This document shows positions 27,398 to 35,450 of a stretch of DNA of 64,000 nt, piece by piece (the first letter of the stretch is position 1; each line of letters starts with the position of its first letter). Below the pieces are notes generated by a model that did no database searches, was not told the origin of the DNA, and saw nothing but the letters and a program-made list of their open reading frames with translations. The stretch comes from Sphingomonas sp. NBWT7. GTDB taxonomy: Bacteria; Pseudomonadota; Alphaproteobacteria; Sphingomonadales; Sphingomonadaceae. Both the position numbers and the translations under genes were made by a program. The stretch lies in contig NZ_CP043639.1 in NCBI RefSeq assembly GCF_014217605.1, positions 124,001-188,000 of the forward strand, given 5' to 3'.

Positions 27398-29206
27398 ATG
27401 ATGGCGAAGATCGTCCGCATCGGCGGCGCTGGGGGTTTCCTGGGCGACAGTTCGGTGGCCGCGCCGCAACTGCTCGCCGGGGGCGGGCTCGATTACATGA
27501 TCCTCGACTATCTTGCCGAGGCGACGATGGCCCCGCTCGGCCAGCTCAAGCGGGTGCGCCCCGATCAGGGCTATGCCCGCGATTTCACCGAATGGGTGTG
27601 GAAGGACAATCTGCGCGAGTTCAAGGCGCAGGGGGTGCGCGTCGTCACCAATGCCGGCGGCGTGAACCCGGCCGCCTGCCGCGCGCGGATGGAGGAGATC
27701 GCAGCCGAGGCAGGGGTCAGCTTCCGCATCGCGATCGTAACCGGGGACGATCTGCTGGATCGCGTCCCCGCCTTCGCCGCCGAAGGCACGCCCGAGATGT
27801 TCGCCGGCACGCCCTTCCCCGATCCGGCAAAGGTGTGGACCGCCAACGCCTATCTCGGCGGTGGTCCGATCGCGGCGGCGCTTGCCGCGGGGGCCGACGT
27901 CGTCATCACCGGCCGCGTGGTCGACAGCGCGCTGACGCTCGGGCCGCTGATGCACGAGTTCGGCTGGACTGCGGACGATCATGACCGCCTGTCGGCGGGA
28001 TCGCTCGCGGGGCATGTGATCGAATGCGGCGCGCAGGCGACCGGCGGGCTGTTCACCGATTGGGACAAGGTGCCCGACTGGGCGCATATCGGCTATCCGG
28101 TGATCGAATGCTACGCCGACGGCGATTTCATCGTCACCAAGCCGGCCGATACCGGTGGGCTCGTCTCGGTCGCCGCGGTGTCCGAACAGATCCTCTACGA
28201 GGTCGGCGATCCGCAGGGTTACGCGCTACCCGACGTGGTGTGCGACTTCACGCAGCTGCGCGTCACGCAGGAGGGCGAGCACCGCGTCCGCGTGTCGAAT
28301 GCCAAAGGCTATCCGCCGAGCGGCAAGCTCAAGACGTGCGTCACCTACGAGAATGGTTTCCGCTTCATCGGCATCATGCCCGTCGTCGGCCGGGATGCGG
28401 CGCGCAAGGCCGCGGCGCAGGCGCAGGCGGTGATCACCCGCGTCAACGAGATGCTGCGCGACCGCAACCTGCCGCCGCTGCGCGACACCCGCGTCGAGCT
28501 GCTCGGGACCGAGGCAAGCTACGGTGCGCAGGCCAATCCGGCGCTTTCGTCGACGCGCGAGGTGATCGCGCGGATCGGCGCCGAGCACGACGACGAAGCC
28601 GCGCTCGGCATCATGATGCGCGAATTCGATTCGCCGACGACATCGATGAGCGTCGGTTCGACCGGGTGGTTCGGGGCGCGGCCGACGATCTCGCCGGTCT
28701 CGCAGGTCTTCTCGTTCCTCGTCGACGGCGCTTCGGTCGCCGCGTCGGTTTCGCTGGGCGAGAAGAGCATCGCGGTCGCCAATCCAGAGCCAGCGACTCC
28801 GTTCGCTGCGGAGATGGTCGTGCGGCCATCCGTCGACGACGGGGCAAGCGACAACGACGATTTGGTCGAGGTCGCACTGATCGACGTCGCCTGGGCACGG
28901 TCAGGAGACAAGGGCGACGCGTTCAACGTCGGGGTGATCGCGCGCCGGCCCGATCTGCTGCCGTGGATTCGCGCTGCGCTGACGGAGGAGGCGGTAAAGG
29001 CGTTCTTCGCGCACGAATTCGAGGGGGCCGCGCATCCCGAGGTCCGGCGCTACGAGTTGCCGGGCATGGACGCGATCAACCTCCACTGCATCCAGTCGCT
29101 CGGCGGGGGGCAGTTTGCGAGCCTCAGGCTCGATCCGCTGGCGAAGGGGAAGGGGCAGCAGCTGCTCGACATGAAGCTGAAGGTGCCGCGCCGGCTGGTC
29201 GCCTGA
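27398..29206 (+). CDS. AtuA-family protein (acyclic terpene utilisation, DUF1446)
   Basis: A 602-residue cytosolic protein. The N-terminal part (about 1-455) is AtuA-like (VRIGGAGGFLGDSSVAAPQLL; VTNAGGVNPAACRARMEEIA; VITGRVVDSALTLGPLMHEFGW), and the C-terminal part (about 490-600) is the AtuA-like ferredoxin-fold domain starting ALIDVAWARSGDKGDAFNVGV. The family is named from the Pseudomonas citronellol/geraniol pathway, where AtuA's reaction remains uncertain. No other atu genes are adjacent, though methylcrotonyl-CoA carboxylase genes, homologous to geranyl-CoA carboxylase, occur 20 kb away. Start may be the second ATG. Confidence 0.85.
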   Translation: MMAKIVRIGGAGGFLGDSSVAAPQLLAGGGLDYMILDYLAEATMAPLGQLKRVRPDQGYARDFTEWVWKDNLREFKAQGVRVVTNAGGVNPAACRARMEEIAAEAGVSFRIAIVTGDDLLDRVPAFAAEGTPEMFAGTPFPDPAKVWTANAYLGGGPIAAALAAGADVVITGRVVDSALTLGPLMHEFGWTADDHDRLSAGSLAGHVIECGAQATGGLFTDWDKVPDWAHIGYPVIECYADGDFIVTKPADTGGLVSVAAVSEQILYEVGDPQGYALPDVVCDFTQLRVTQEGEHRVRVSNAKGYPPSGKLKTCVTYENGFRFIGIMPVVGRDAARKAAAQAQAVITRVNEMLRDRNLPPLRDTRVELLGTEASYGAQANPALSSTREVIARIGAEHDDEAALGIMMREFDSPTTSMSVGSTGWFGARPTISPVSQVFSFLVDGASVAASVSLGEKSIAVANPEPATPFAAEMVVRPSVDDGASDNDDLVEVALIDVAWARSGDKGDAFNVGVIARRPDLLPWIRAALTEEAVKAFFAHEFEGAAHPEVRRYELPGMDAINLHCIQSLGGGQFASLRLDPLAKGKGQQLLDMKLKVPRRLVA

Positions 29207-29222
29207 CGCGGACGGGGATCGC

Positions 29223-30713
29223 CTAGCCGGCCAACGCGCGTTGCCGGCGGCGCTGCACCGAGCTGCCGATCCCCATCGCCTCGCGATACTTCGCCACCGT
29301 GCGTCGCGCGATGTCGAACCCCTTGGCGTTGAGCAGCTCGACGATCGTGTCGTCGCTCAGCACCTTTGTACCCTCGTTTGCGATCAATGCCTTGATCGCG
29401 CTCTTCACCGCCTCCGCCGATACCGCGTCGCCGCCGTCGGCCGCCTGGATCGCGGAGGTGAAGAAGTATTTGAGTTCGAAAAGCCCGCGCGAACAACTCA
29501 GATACTTGTTCGACGTCACGCGGCTGACGGTCGATTCGTGCATCTCGATCGCGTCGGCGACCTGGCGCAGCGTCAGCGGGCGGAGATGCGCGACACCCTT
29601 GAGGAAGAACGCCTCCTGCTGGCGGACGATCTCGGTCGCGACGCGGATGATCGTCTTCTGCCGCTGATCGAGCGCCTTCACCAGCCAGTTGGCGCTCGCC
29701 AGCATATCGCCGAGCCACGCCTTCGACGCCTTGTCCTGCGGCCCGGCCGACAGCTCGGCGTGATAGCGGCGGTTGACGAGCACGCGCGGCAGCGACGCGG
29801 CGTCGAGCTCGACCACCCAGCCGCCCACGGTGCGGCGGACGTGGAGATCGGGCGTCACCGACTGCGCAGGCTCGCCGCCGTAGCGGCAGCCCGGTTTGGG
29901 ATCGTAGCCGCGCAGCTCGCGGATCATGTCCGCCATATCCTCGTCGTCGACCTGGCACAGACGCTTGAGCCGCGGCAGATCGCCGCGGGCGACGAGATCG
30001 AGATTGTCGATCAGCCGCGCCATGCACGGATCGTAGCGGTCGGCCTCCTTCGCCTGGAGTGCGATGCATTCGGCAAGGTCGCGCGCGCCGACGCCGGTCG
30101 GATCGAACGTCTGGATCACGACCAGCACCTGTTCGATCTGCGCGAGCGGCACGCCCAGGCGCGTCGCCACGTCGAGCAGGTTGGCGGTGAGATAGCCGGC
30201 CTCGTCGATCAGATCGATGAGATGCTGCGCGACGAACAGATCGCCGCCGGCAAGCGCTTCGCCTGCTTGGCGCAGCAGATGGTCGGCCAGCGACAGGTCG
30301 GCGCTGGCCATCGCGTCGAAATCCGGGCCGTCCGCGCTAGCGGGCCCGCTCGCACCGTCGAGGCCGAGCCCGTCGCCCGCCGCCCGCTCGCTATTCGCCG
30401 CGTCACCAGGGCCGTCGTCGAACCGCTCGGCAGCAATGTCGACGTCGAGTGTCTCGCCCGCCGCCTCGCCGGCGATGACGAGTTCGTCCGCGGGCGCCGG
30501 CTCGTCGCGCTCGACCGGGGTGTCGCGCTCGGCCACCGGGCCATCGTCGTCAGCGGGAGCGCCCTCGAGTAGCGGGTTCTTCTCGATCTCCTCGGCGATG
30601 ACGCTCTCGATCTCGAGGTTCGACAGCGCGAGCAGCTTGATCGCCTGCTGCAGCTGCGGCGTCATCACCAATGACTGCGATTGCCGTAGGTCGAGACGTG
30701 GGGCGAGGCTCAC
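29223..30713 (-). CDS. rpoN: RNA polymerase sigma-54 factor
   Basis: A 496-residue sigma factor for -24/-12 promoters that needs enhancer-binding activators. Region I is Gln/Leu-rich (RQSQSLVMTPQLQQAIKLLA), region II is an acidic stretch (about 55-135), and region III contains the core-binding part, an HTH around MHESTVSRVTSNKYLS and the RpoN box ARRTVAKYRE at residues 469-478. It lies 65 bases downstream of lptB. The usual hpf and ptsN genes do not follow; an AtuA-family gene converges 16 bases away. Confidence 0.95.
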   Translation of the reverse strand: MSLAPRLDLRQSQSLVMTPQLQQAIKLLALSNLEIESVIAEEIEKNPLLEGAPADDDGPVAERDTPVERDEPAPADELVIAGEAAGETLDVDIAAERFDDGPGDAANSERAAGDGLGLDGASGPASADGPDFDAMASADLSLADHLLRQAGEALAGGDLFVAQHLIDLIDEAGYLTANLLDVATRLGVPLAQIEQVLVVIQTFDPTGVGARDLAECIALQAKEADRYDPCMARLIDNLDLVARGDLPRLKRLCQVDDEDMADMIRELRGYDPKPGCRYGGEPAQSVTPDLHVRRTVGGWVVELDAASLPRVLVNRRYHAELSAGPQDKASKAWLGDMLASANWLVKALDQRQKTIIRVATEIVRQQEAFFLKGVAHLRPLTLRQVADAIEMHESTVSRVTSNKYLSCSRGLFELKYFFTSAIQAADGGDAVSAEAVKSAIKALIANEGTKVLSDDTIVELLNAKGFDIARRTVAKYREAMGIGSSVQRRRQRALAG

Positions 30714-30778
30714 GGCCGGTCGTTGCGCATCGGCGTGCGTTCAGGCGCCGGGGGGAGGGGGGGCGAACGGCCCATCGG

Positions 30779-31567
30779 TCAGAGCGAGAACCCTTCGCCG
30801 AGATAGAGCCGGCGCACATTGGGATCGGCGACGAGATCGTTCGGCGCGCCGCTGAACAGCACGCGGCCGTCATAGATGATGTAGCCGCGATCGACGATTT
30901 CGAGCGTCTCGCGCACGTTGTGATCGGTGATTAGCACGCCGATGCCGCGGCGCTTCAGATCCTTCACCAGATCGCGGATGTCGGCGATCGACAAGGGGTC
31001 GATGCCTGCGAACGGCTCGTCGAGGAGGATGATCGAGGGATCGGCGGCGAGCGCACGCGCGATCTCCGCGCGCCGGCGCTCGCCGCCCGACAGCGCCATC
31101 GCGGGCGCATCGCGCAGCCGCGTAAGGCCAAATTCGTCGAGGAGCCGGTCAAGCTTGGTCTGCCGCGCCGCCTTGTCGGGTTCGGACAGTTCAAGCACCG
31201 TCAGGATGTTTTTCTCGATCGTCAAGCCGCGAAAGATCGACGTTTCCTGCGGCAGATAGCCGAGCCCGAGAATCGCGCGGCGGTACATCGGCAGGCCGGT
31301 GATATCCTCGCCGTCGAGCATGATGCGGCCCGCATCGGGCTTCACCAGCCCCATCACAGAGTAGAAGCAGGTCGTCTTGCCCGCGCCGTTGGGCCCGAGC
31401 AAACCGACCACCTCGCCGCGCCCGACCGAGACCGAGACGTCGCTGAGCACGATGCGCTTGTCGTACGACTTGGCGATCGACACGACCTGCAATCCGCCCG
31501 TCACCGGCGCCTCGCGAACCGGGTTCGCCCGATCGAGCGGCATCACTTCGTCCATCGCCTGTATCAA
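30779..31567 (-). CDS. lptB: LPS export ABC transporter ATP-binding protein
   Basis: A 262-residue cytoplasmic ATPase powering LptB2FGC, which extracts LPS from the inner membrane. Walker A is GPNGAGKTT (58-66), followed by Q-loop LGYLPQETSIFRGLT, signature LSGGERRRAE, Walker B IILLDEPFAGID and switch His in ITDHNVRETLE. The N-terminal 25 residues are extra; Met5 (31555) is an alternative start. lptA lies 88 bases upstream; lptF and lptG are not in the window. Confidence 0.95.
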   Translation of the reverse strand: MIQAMDEVMPLDRANPVREAPVTGGLQVVSIAKSYDKRIVLSDVSVSVGRGEVVGLLGPNGAGKTTCFYSVMGLVKPDAGRIMLDGEDITGLPMYRRAILGLGYLPQETSIFRGLTIEKNILTVLELSEPDKAARQTKLDRLLDEFGLTRLRDAPAMALSGGERRRAEIARALAADPSIILLDEPFAGIDPLSIADIRDLVKDLKRRGIGVLITDHNVRETLEIVDRGYIIYDGRVLFSGAPNDLVADPNVRRLYLGEGFSL

Positions 31568-31655
31568 TCCCGTACGTGCGATCGGGCGGTCAGCCCGCTA
31601 CCGATTGGCAGGATTCATGCATGAGCAGCGCGCGCGGGGGAAGCCCCCTTTGCGA

Positions 31656-32186
31656 TCAATTGCGCTTGGGCACCGAGAAGGTGCCGGTGACGCGGCCCGA
31701 TGGCGCGGTCGTCACGGTGCCGCCCGTCGTCGCCGCACCGCCGCCGCGGACCGACGAACCGTCGATCACCGCCTTGCCGGTATCGAGGTTGATCGTCAGC
31801 CGGCCGCCGTTCACCGTGTTGCCCGCCTGCGTCAGCGTGACGCCGCCGACCATCGTGATGACGCGCCGGTTGAGATCGTACACCGCATATTGGCTGCGTG
31901 CCGTCTGATCGGGACGGCGTACGATCACGCCCCCCGCCGCGTCGAGCCGCGAGACCTGCGGGCTGCCGCCGACGACCTGGCCGGTATAATTCACCGTCAT
32001 GCGCGCGGCGTTCAGCGACATTTCGGCCTGCCGCACCGCCACGTTGCCCGACAGCACGGCGCGGTTCGCGCGATCCTGCAGCTCGATCGTGTCCGCGCCG
32101 AAATCGATCGGGGCGGCGGAATTGTGACGCGTCTGCGCGCCAGCGCCGGTGGCGAGCAGAAGCAGGAGGAGCGACGCGCGTTTCAT
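31656..32186 (-). CDS. lptA: LPS transport periplasmic protein LptA
   Basis: A 176-residue periplasmic protein with a Sec signal (MKRASLLLLLLATGAGAQ) and an OstA-like beta-jellyroll domain (IDFGADTIELQDRANRAVLSGNVAVRQAEMSLNAARM), the bridge that carries LPS from LptC to the outer-membrane LptD. Length fits. It starts six bases after the lptC stop, consistent with one operon rnd-lptC-lptA-lptB-rpoN. Confidence 0.92.
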   Translation of the reverse strand: MKRASLLLLLLATGAGAQTRHNSAAPIDFGADTIELQDRANRAVLSGNVAVRQAEMSLNAARMTVNYTGQVVGGSPQVSRLDAAGGVIVRRPDQTARSQYAVYDLNRRVITMVGGVTLTQAGNTVNGGRLTINLDTGKAVIDGSSVRGGGAATTGGTVTTAPSGRVTGTFSVPKRN

Positions 32187-32192
32187 GGCGCG

Positions 32193-32831
32193 CTATCTCG
32201 TCGCTCGCGGGTTCACACGCAAGCGGGCATTGCCGCGCAACGTGACGGTTCGCGATTCGAGATCGGCGTCGAGCCGGTCGGCGCTGAACGTCCCTTGCGA
32301 CACCGTACCCGTCACCGCGCCGCCCGACTGCATCCGGCGGGTCTTGAGATCGACCGTCGCATCGTTGGTGTCGAGCGAATAGCCGTCGGGTCCGCGAAAC
32401 GCGATCGGCCCGTCGACCGCGACGCGCTCGCTGCGCATGTCGTATCGGCCCTTGGGCGCGGTAAGCGTCGCCGGACCGTCCTGCAGCCGGATCTGCGCCG
32501 CGAGCGCGTTCAGCTGTACGATCGGTTCGGCCGAGCTTTTCTGCAGCGCCGAGCCGGCGTTGAGGACGAACGGCTGCCCTTTGGCATCGGCCCCGCGATA
32601 TTGCGCGCGCTGGATCTTGAGCCGCTCCTTGGCCACTTCGACCTTGTTCTTGTCGAGCACGAACGAGACATCGCCACCCGTCGTCAGCGGCGCCATGACG
32701 AGGAACGCCGCGAGCACGCCGATCAGCACGGGCAGCAACCAGTGCGTGATAGCGATCAGCCGATCGTGCCGGCTGCCCGGCGCGGCCCAGCGCTGGCGGT
32801 TGGTCCGCTCGCGGAGCGCGATCTCAGACAT
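32193..32831 (-). CDS. lptC: LPS export periplasmic protein LptC
   Basis: A 212-residue bitopic protein: one transmembrane helix (about 27-47, ITHWLLPVLIGVLAAFLVM) then a periplasmic LptC beta-jellyroll with repeats such as GPATLTAPKGRYDM and LDADLESRTVTLRGNARLRV. It hands LPS from LptB2FG to LptA. MSEIALRERTNRQRW is chosen as the start because upstream frame is the antisense-free end of rnd; it overlaps rnd by eight bases. Confidence 0.9.
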   Translation of the reverse strand: MSEIALRERTNRQRWAAPGSRHDRLIAITHWLLPVLIGVLAAFLVMAPLTTGGDVSFVLDKNKVEVAKERLKIQRAQYRGADAKGQPFVLNAGSALQKSSAEPIVQLNALAAQIRLQDGPATLTAPKGRYDMRSERVAVDGPIAFRGPDGYSLDTNDATVDLKTRRMQSGGAVTGTVSQGTFSADRLDADLESRTVTLRGNARLRVNPRATR

Positions 32832-33444
32832 GCGCGAAGATGTCGGCCTCCGGCCAGCCGGCGAGATCGAGCTCGGCGCGGTGCGGCAGGAAATCGAAAC
32901 AGGCCTGCGCCAGCGCCGTACGCCCCTCGCGCGCGAGGCGACGGTCGAGCTCGTCACGCAGGCGGTGAAGGAAGCGCACGTCGGACGCGGCGTAATCGCG
33001 CTGCGCCTCGCTCAGGACGGGGCCGCCCCAGTCGGACGACTGCTGCTGTTTCGAAATATCCTGCCCGAGCAGCTCGCGCACCAGTTCCTTCAGTCCGTGG
33101 CGATCGGTGTAGGTGCGCACCAGCCTTGAGGCGATCTTGGTGCAATAGACCGGCGCGGCGACGATCCCCATATAATGGCGGATTGCGGCGATATCGAAGC
33201 GGCCGAAATGATAAAGCTTGAGCCGTGTCGGATCGGCGAGCGCGGCGCGCAGATTCGGCGCCGCATAGTCCGACCCCGGATTGAAACGGACGAGATGCTC
33301 GTCGCCGAGCCCGTCCGAGATTTGCACAAGGCACAGCCGATCGCGCGGGGTGATGAGCCCCATCGTCTCGGTATCGACCGCGAGCGGGGCGCCGGGTGCG
33401 AAGACGTCACCGGGCAGATCTTCTTCGTGAAAGTGAACGGCCAT
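32824..33444 (-). CDS. rnd: ribonuclease D family 3'-5' exonuclease
   Basis: A 206-residue protein with the DEDD exonuclease domain: motif I LAVDTETMGL (Asp24, Glu26), motif II around KLYHFGRFDIAAI, and motif III DWGGPVLSEAQRDYAASDVRFL with the catalytic Tyr-X3-Asp. It lacks the HRDC domains of E. coli RNase D, as is usual in alphaproteobacterial short forms. It trims RNA 3' ends by family. It is first in the lpt-rpoN gene string, which suggests shared transcription. Confidence 0.87.
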   Translation of the reverse strand: MAVHFHEEDLPGDVFAPGAPLAVDTETMGLITPRDRLCLVQISDGLGDEHLVRFNPGSDYAAPNLRAALADPTRLKLYHFGRFDIAAIRHYMGIVAAPVYCTKIASRLVRTYTDRHGLKELVRELLGQDISKQQQSSDWGGPVLSEAQRDYAASDVRFLHRLRDELDRRLAREGRTALAQACFDFLPHRAELDLAGWPEADIFAHV

Positions 33445-33731
33445 GACGTGCCCTAGCGTGCGCGCGCGGCGGGCTCAACCGGCTCCGAGCGCCGCGCAGC
33501 GGTGGTTTGCTAGCCTTCGTATGCGACGGATTGTGCTTTCAGCGCGACAGTTACGCAATCAACCGGCCGTTTCACTTGCAAATCGCGACGATTCTGTTCG
33601 CGACCCGCGACGCGATGCGCTATGACGAGTCGTGTGGCGCATTGGCTTTGGCGCTGCGAAGACTTGCGCAGGCCGTCCAGCGCGCAGGCCTTGAACGATC
33701 GGCGGGCGGAGCGGGAAGACGAACAGGGTTT

Positions 33732-34568
33732 ATGAGTTACGACAAAGGTGGCCGCGGCAATCGTGGCGGACGCGGACGCGACAAACGCGATGATTTCGGT
33801 GGCGGCGACTTCGGCGGCGGCGGCGACTTCGGTGGTGGTGGCTTCGGCGGCGGCGGTTTCGGCGGCGGCGGCTTTGGCGGCGGTGACCGTGGCGGCTTCG
33901 GTGGCGGCGGCGGGTTCCGTGGCGGCGGTGGCGGCTTCGGCGGCGGCGGCGGTGGCGGCGGTGGTTTCCGCGGCGGCGGCGGTGGTGGCGGTTTCGGCGG
34001 TGGCAACCGCATGCCGCCGCAGGTCGTCGGTGAGGGTACCGGTGTCGTCAAGTTCTTCAACGCGCAGAAGGGTTTCGGCTTCGTCGTGCGCGATGACGGC
34101 GGCGAGGACGTGTTCGTGCACATCTCGGCGGTCGAGCAGGCCGGCCTGACCGCGCTTGCCGAAGGTCAGCCGCTCGGCTTCACGCTGGTCGATCGCGGCG
34201 GCCGCATCTCGGCGACCGACCTCAAGATCGAGGGCGAGCCGCTCCCCGTCACCGACCGCGGCCCGCCGCGCGACGGCGGCTTCGGCGGCGGCGATCGCGG
34301 CCCGCGCGCTGGCGGTGCTGGCGGCGCCGGTGCGCCGCAGCGTCAGCTGACCGGTGAGAAGGCGACCGGCACGGTCAAGTTCTTCAACGCGATGAAGGGC
34401 TTCGGCTTCATTCAGCGCGACGACGGCCAGCCCGACGCGTTCGTCCACATTTCCGCGGTCGAGCGTGCGGGCATGTCGAGCCTCAACGAGGGCGATCGCC
34501 TGACGTTTGAGATCGAGGTCGATCGGCGCGGCAAGTATGCAGCGGTGAACCTCGCCTCGGGCAGCTAA
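33732..34568 (+). CDS. double cold-shock-domain protein with glycine-rich N-terminus
   Basis: A 278-residue protein. Residues 1-95 are a low-complexity Gly/Phe/Arg region with repeated GGGFGG and RGG units. Two cold-shock domains follow, each with RNP motifs: GVVKFFNAQKGFGFVVRDDG...VFVHIS and GTVKFFNAMKGFGFIQRDDG...AFVHIS, joined by a Gly-rich linker. It should bind single-stranded nucleic acid and may act as an RNA chaperone. The frame is open upstream to 33507, but homology begins at the ATG at 33732; the 287-base upstream gap is long enough for a structured 5' leader as in cspA genes. Confidence 0.9.
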   Translation: MSYDKGGRGNRGGRGRDKRDDFGGGDFGGGGDFGGGGFGGGGFGGGGFGGGDRGGFGGGGGFRGGGGGFGGGGGGGGGFRGGGGGGGFGGGNRMPPQVVGEGTGVVKFFNAQKGFGFVVRDDGGEDVFVHISAVEQAGLTALAEGQPLGFTLVDRGGRISATDLKIEGEPLPVTDRGPPRDGGFGGGDRGPRAGGAGGAGAPQRQLTGEKATGTVKFFNAMKGFGFIQRDDGQPDAFVHISAVERAGMSSLNEGDRLTFEIEVDRRGKYAAVNLASGS

Positions 34569-34592
34569 TCCGCTCCTGCGATTGGCGAATAG

Positions 34593-34627
34593 AAAAGGGC
34601 CGTCCGGGTAACCGGGCGGCCTTTTTT
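34593..34627 (+). terminator. rho-independent terminator of the cold-shock gene
   Basis: A 15-bp stem (34593-34607 with 34612-34626, including two G-T wobbles) closes loop GTAA and ends in T6. It starts 24 bases after the stop codon. Confidence 0.93.
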
Positions 34628-34733
34628 CATGGTGCTTTCCTGGCGGCGCGGAAATGAAGCTCGGTAGGGAGGGCGCAGTAAACGCGTCTGCAAACGGCCA
34701 TGCGCCCTTCGGTCAGACAGCTACGCTAGCTGC

Positions 34734-35450
34734 CTAACGCATGCGGGCCGCGGCGATCGCTTCCTTGAGCTTGTCCAGCGGCTGTGCGCCGGAAAGGACG
34801 CGGTCGCCTACCACCCAGGTCGGCGTGCCGGTTATCCCAAGCTTCGCGGCGAGCGCTAGGTTGGCGGCAATCTCGGTATCGGCGTCGTCCGGCAGGCGCG
34901 ACGCGTCGACGCCGGTACGCTGCGCGGTTGCGGCGATCGTCGCGGCGCTTACCGGACCGGCAGCGTAGAGCGCCTCGTGAAAAGCGGGGAACTTGTTTTG
35001 TGCCGCGGCGGCGAGCGAGGCGCGCGCGGCATCCCGGCTCTCCTCGGCAAGGATCGGCAGTTCGCGGAATACGACGCGCAATTGCGGATCGGCCGCGATC
35101 AGCTGGCGGATGACCGGCAGGCTCGCGCGGCAGTAGCCGCAGTTATAGTCGAAGAATTCGACCAGCGTCACATCGCCTTTGGGGTTGCCCATTACCGCGC
35201 CGCGATAGGGCGTCTCGATCTTCGCACGATCGCCGCCGATGGCGCGGGCGCTTTCGCGTTCCTGAAGCTTCTGCATCGCCTGCGGGATGAGTTCGGGATT
35301 GGCGAGAACATAGTCGCGCACGATCCGCTCGACGCGTGTCCGGTCCGCCGGGCCGAGATCACCAGGCGCGGCACGTTCGGCGATCCACACGCCTGCGGCG
35401 CCGAACAGCGCACCGAGTAGGACAAGGCCGAGAAGTGCGATCCTGCTCAT
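34734..35450 (-). CDS. DsbA-family thiol:disulfide oxidoreductase, membrane-anchored or exported
   Basis: A 238-residue protein with an N-terminal hydrophobic helix (SRIALLGLVLLGALFGAAGVW) that may remain as an anchor. A helical segment (residues 35-75) precedes the thioredoxin-fold domain, with active site CGYC (Cys104-Cys107) and cis-Pro loop GTPTWVVGD. The CGYC motif and this N-terminal region resemble DsbA-like Com1/ScsC-type proteins rather than the CPHC paralogue at 9.4 kb. It is coupled to the upstream M48 protease by an ATGA overlap, hinting at joint envelope quality control. Confidence 0.88.
   Translation of the reverse strand: MSRIALLGLVLLGALFGAAGVWIAERAAPGDLGPADRTRVERIVRDYVLANPELIPQAMQKLQERESARAIGGDRAKIETPYRGAVMGNPKGDVTLVEFFDYNCGYCRASLPVIRQLIAADPQLRVVFRELPILAEESRDAARASLAAAAQNKFPAFHEALYAAGPVSAATIAATAQRTGVDASRLPDDADTEIAANLALAAKLGITGTPTWVVGDRVLSGAQPLDKLKEAIAAARMR

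Noticed and set aside
33507..33731. N-terminal extension of the cold-shock protein
   Set aside because: Open frame without similarity or glycine repeats; more likely 5' leader.
33798..34010. Possible CRISPR-like or tandem repeat array
   Set aside because: Repeats are irregular GGCGGC/TTC codons inside a coding region with no uniform spacers; this is a Gly/Phe-rich protein segment.
33510..34448. Ala/Thr-rich 312-codon frame opposite the cold-shock gene
   Set aside because: Its composition is simply the complement of GGC-rich glycine codons.
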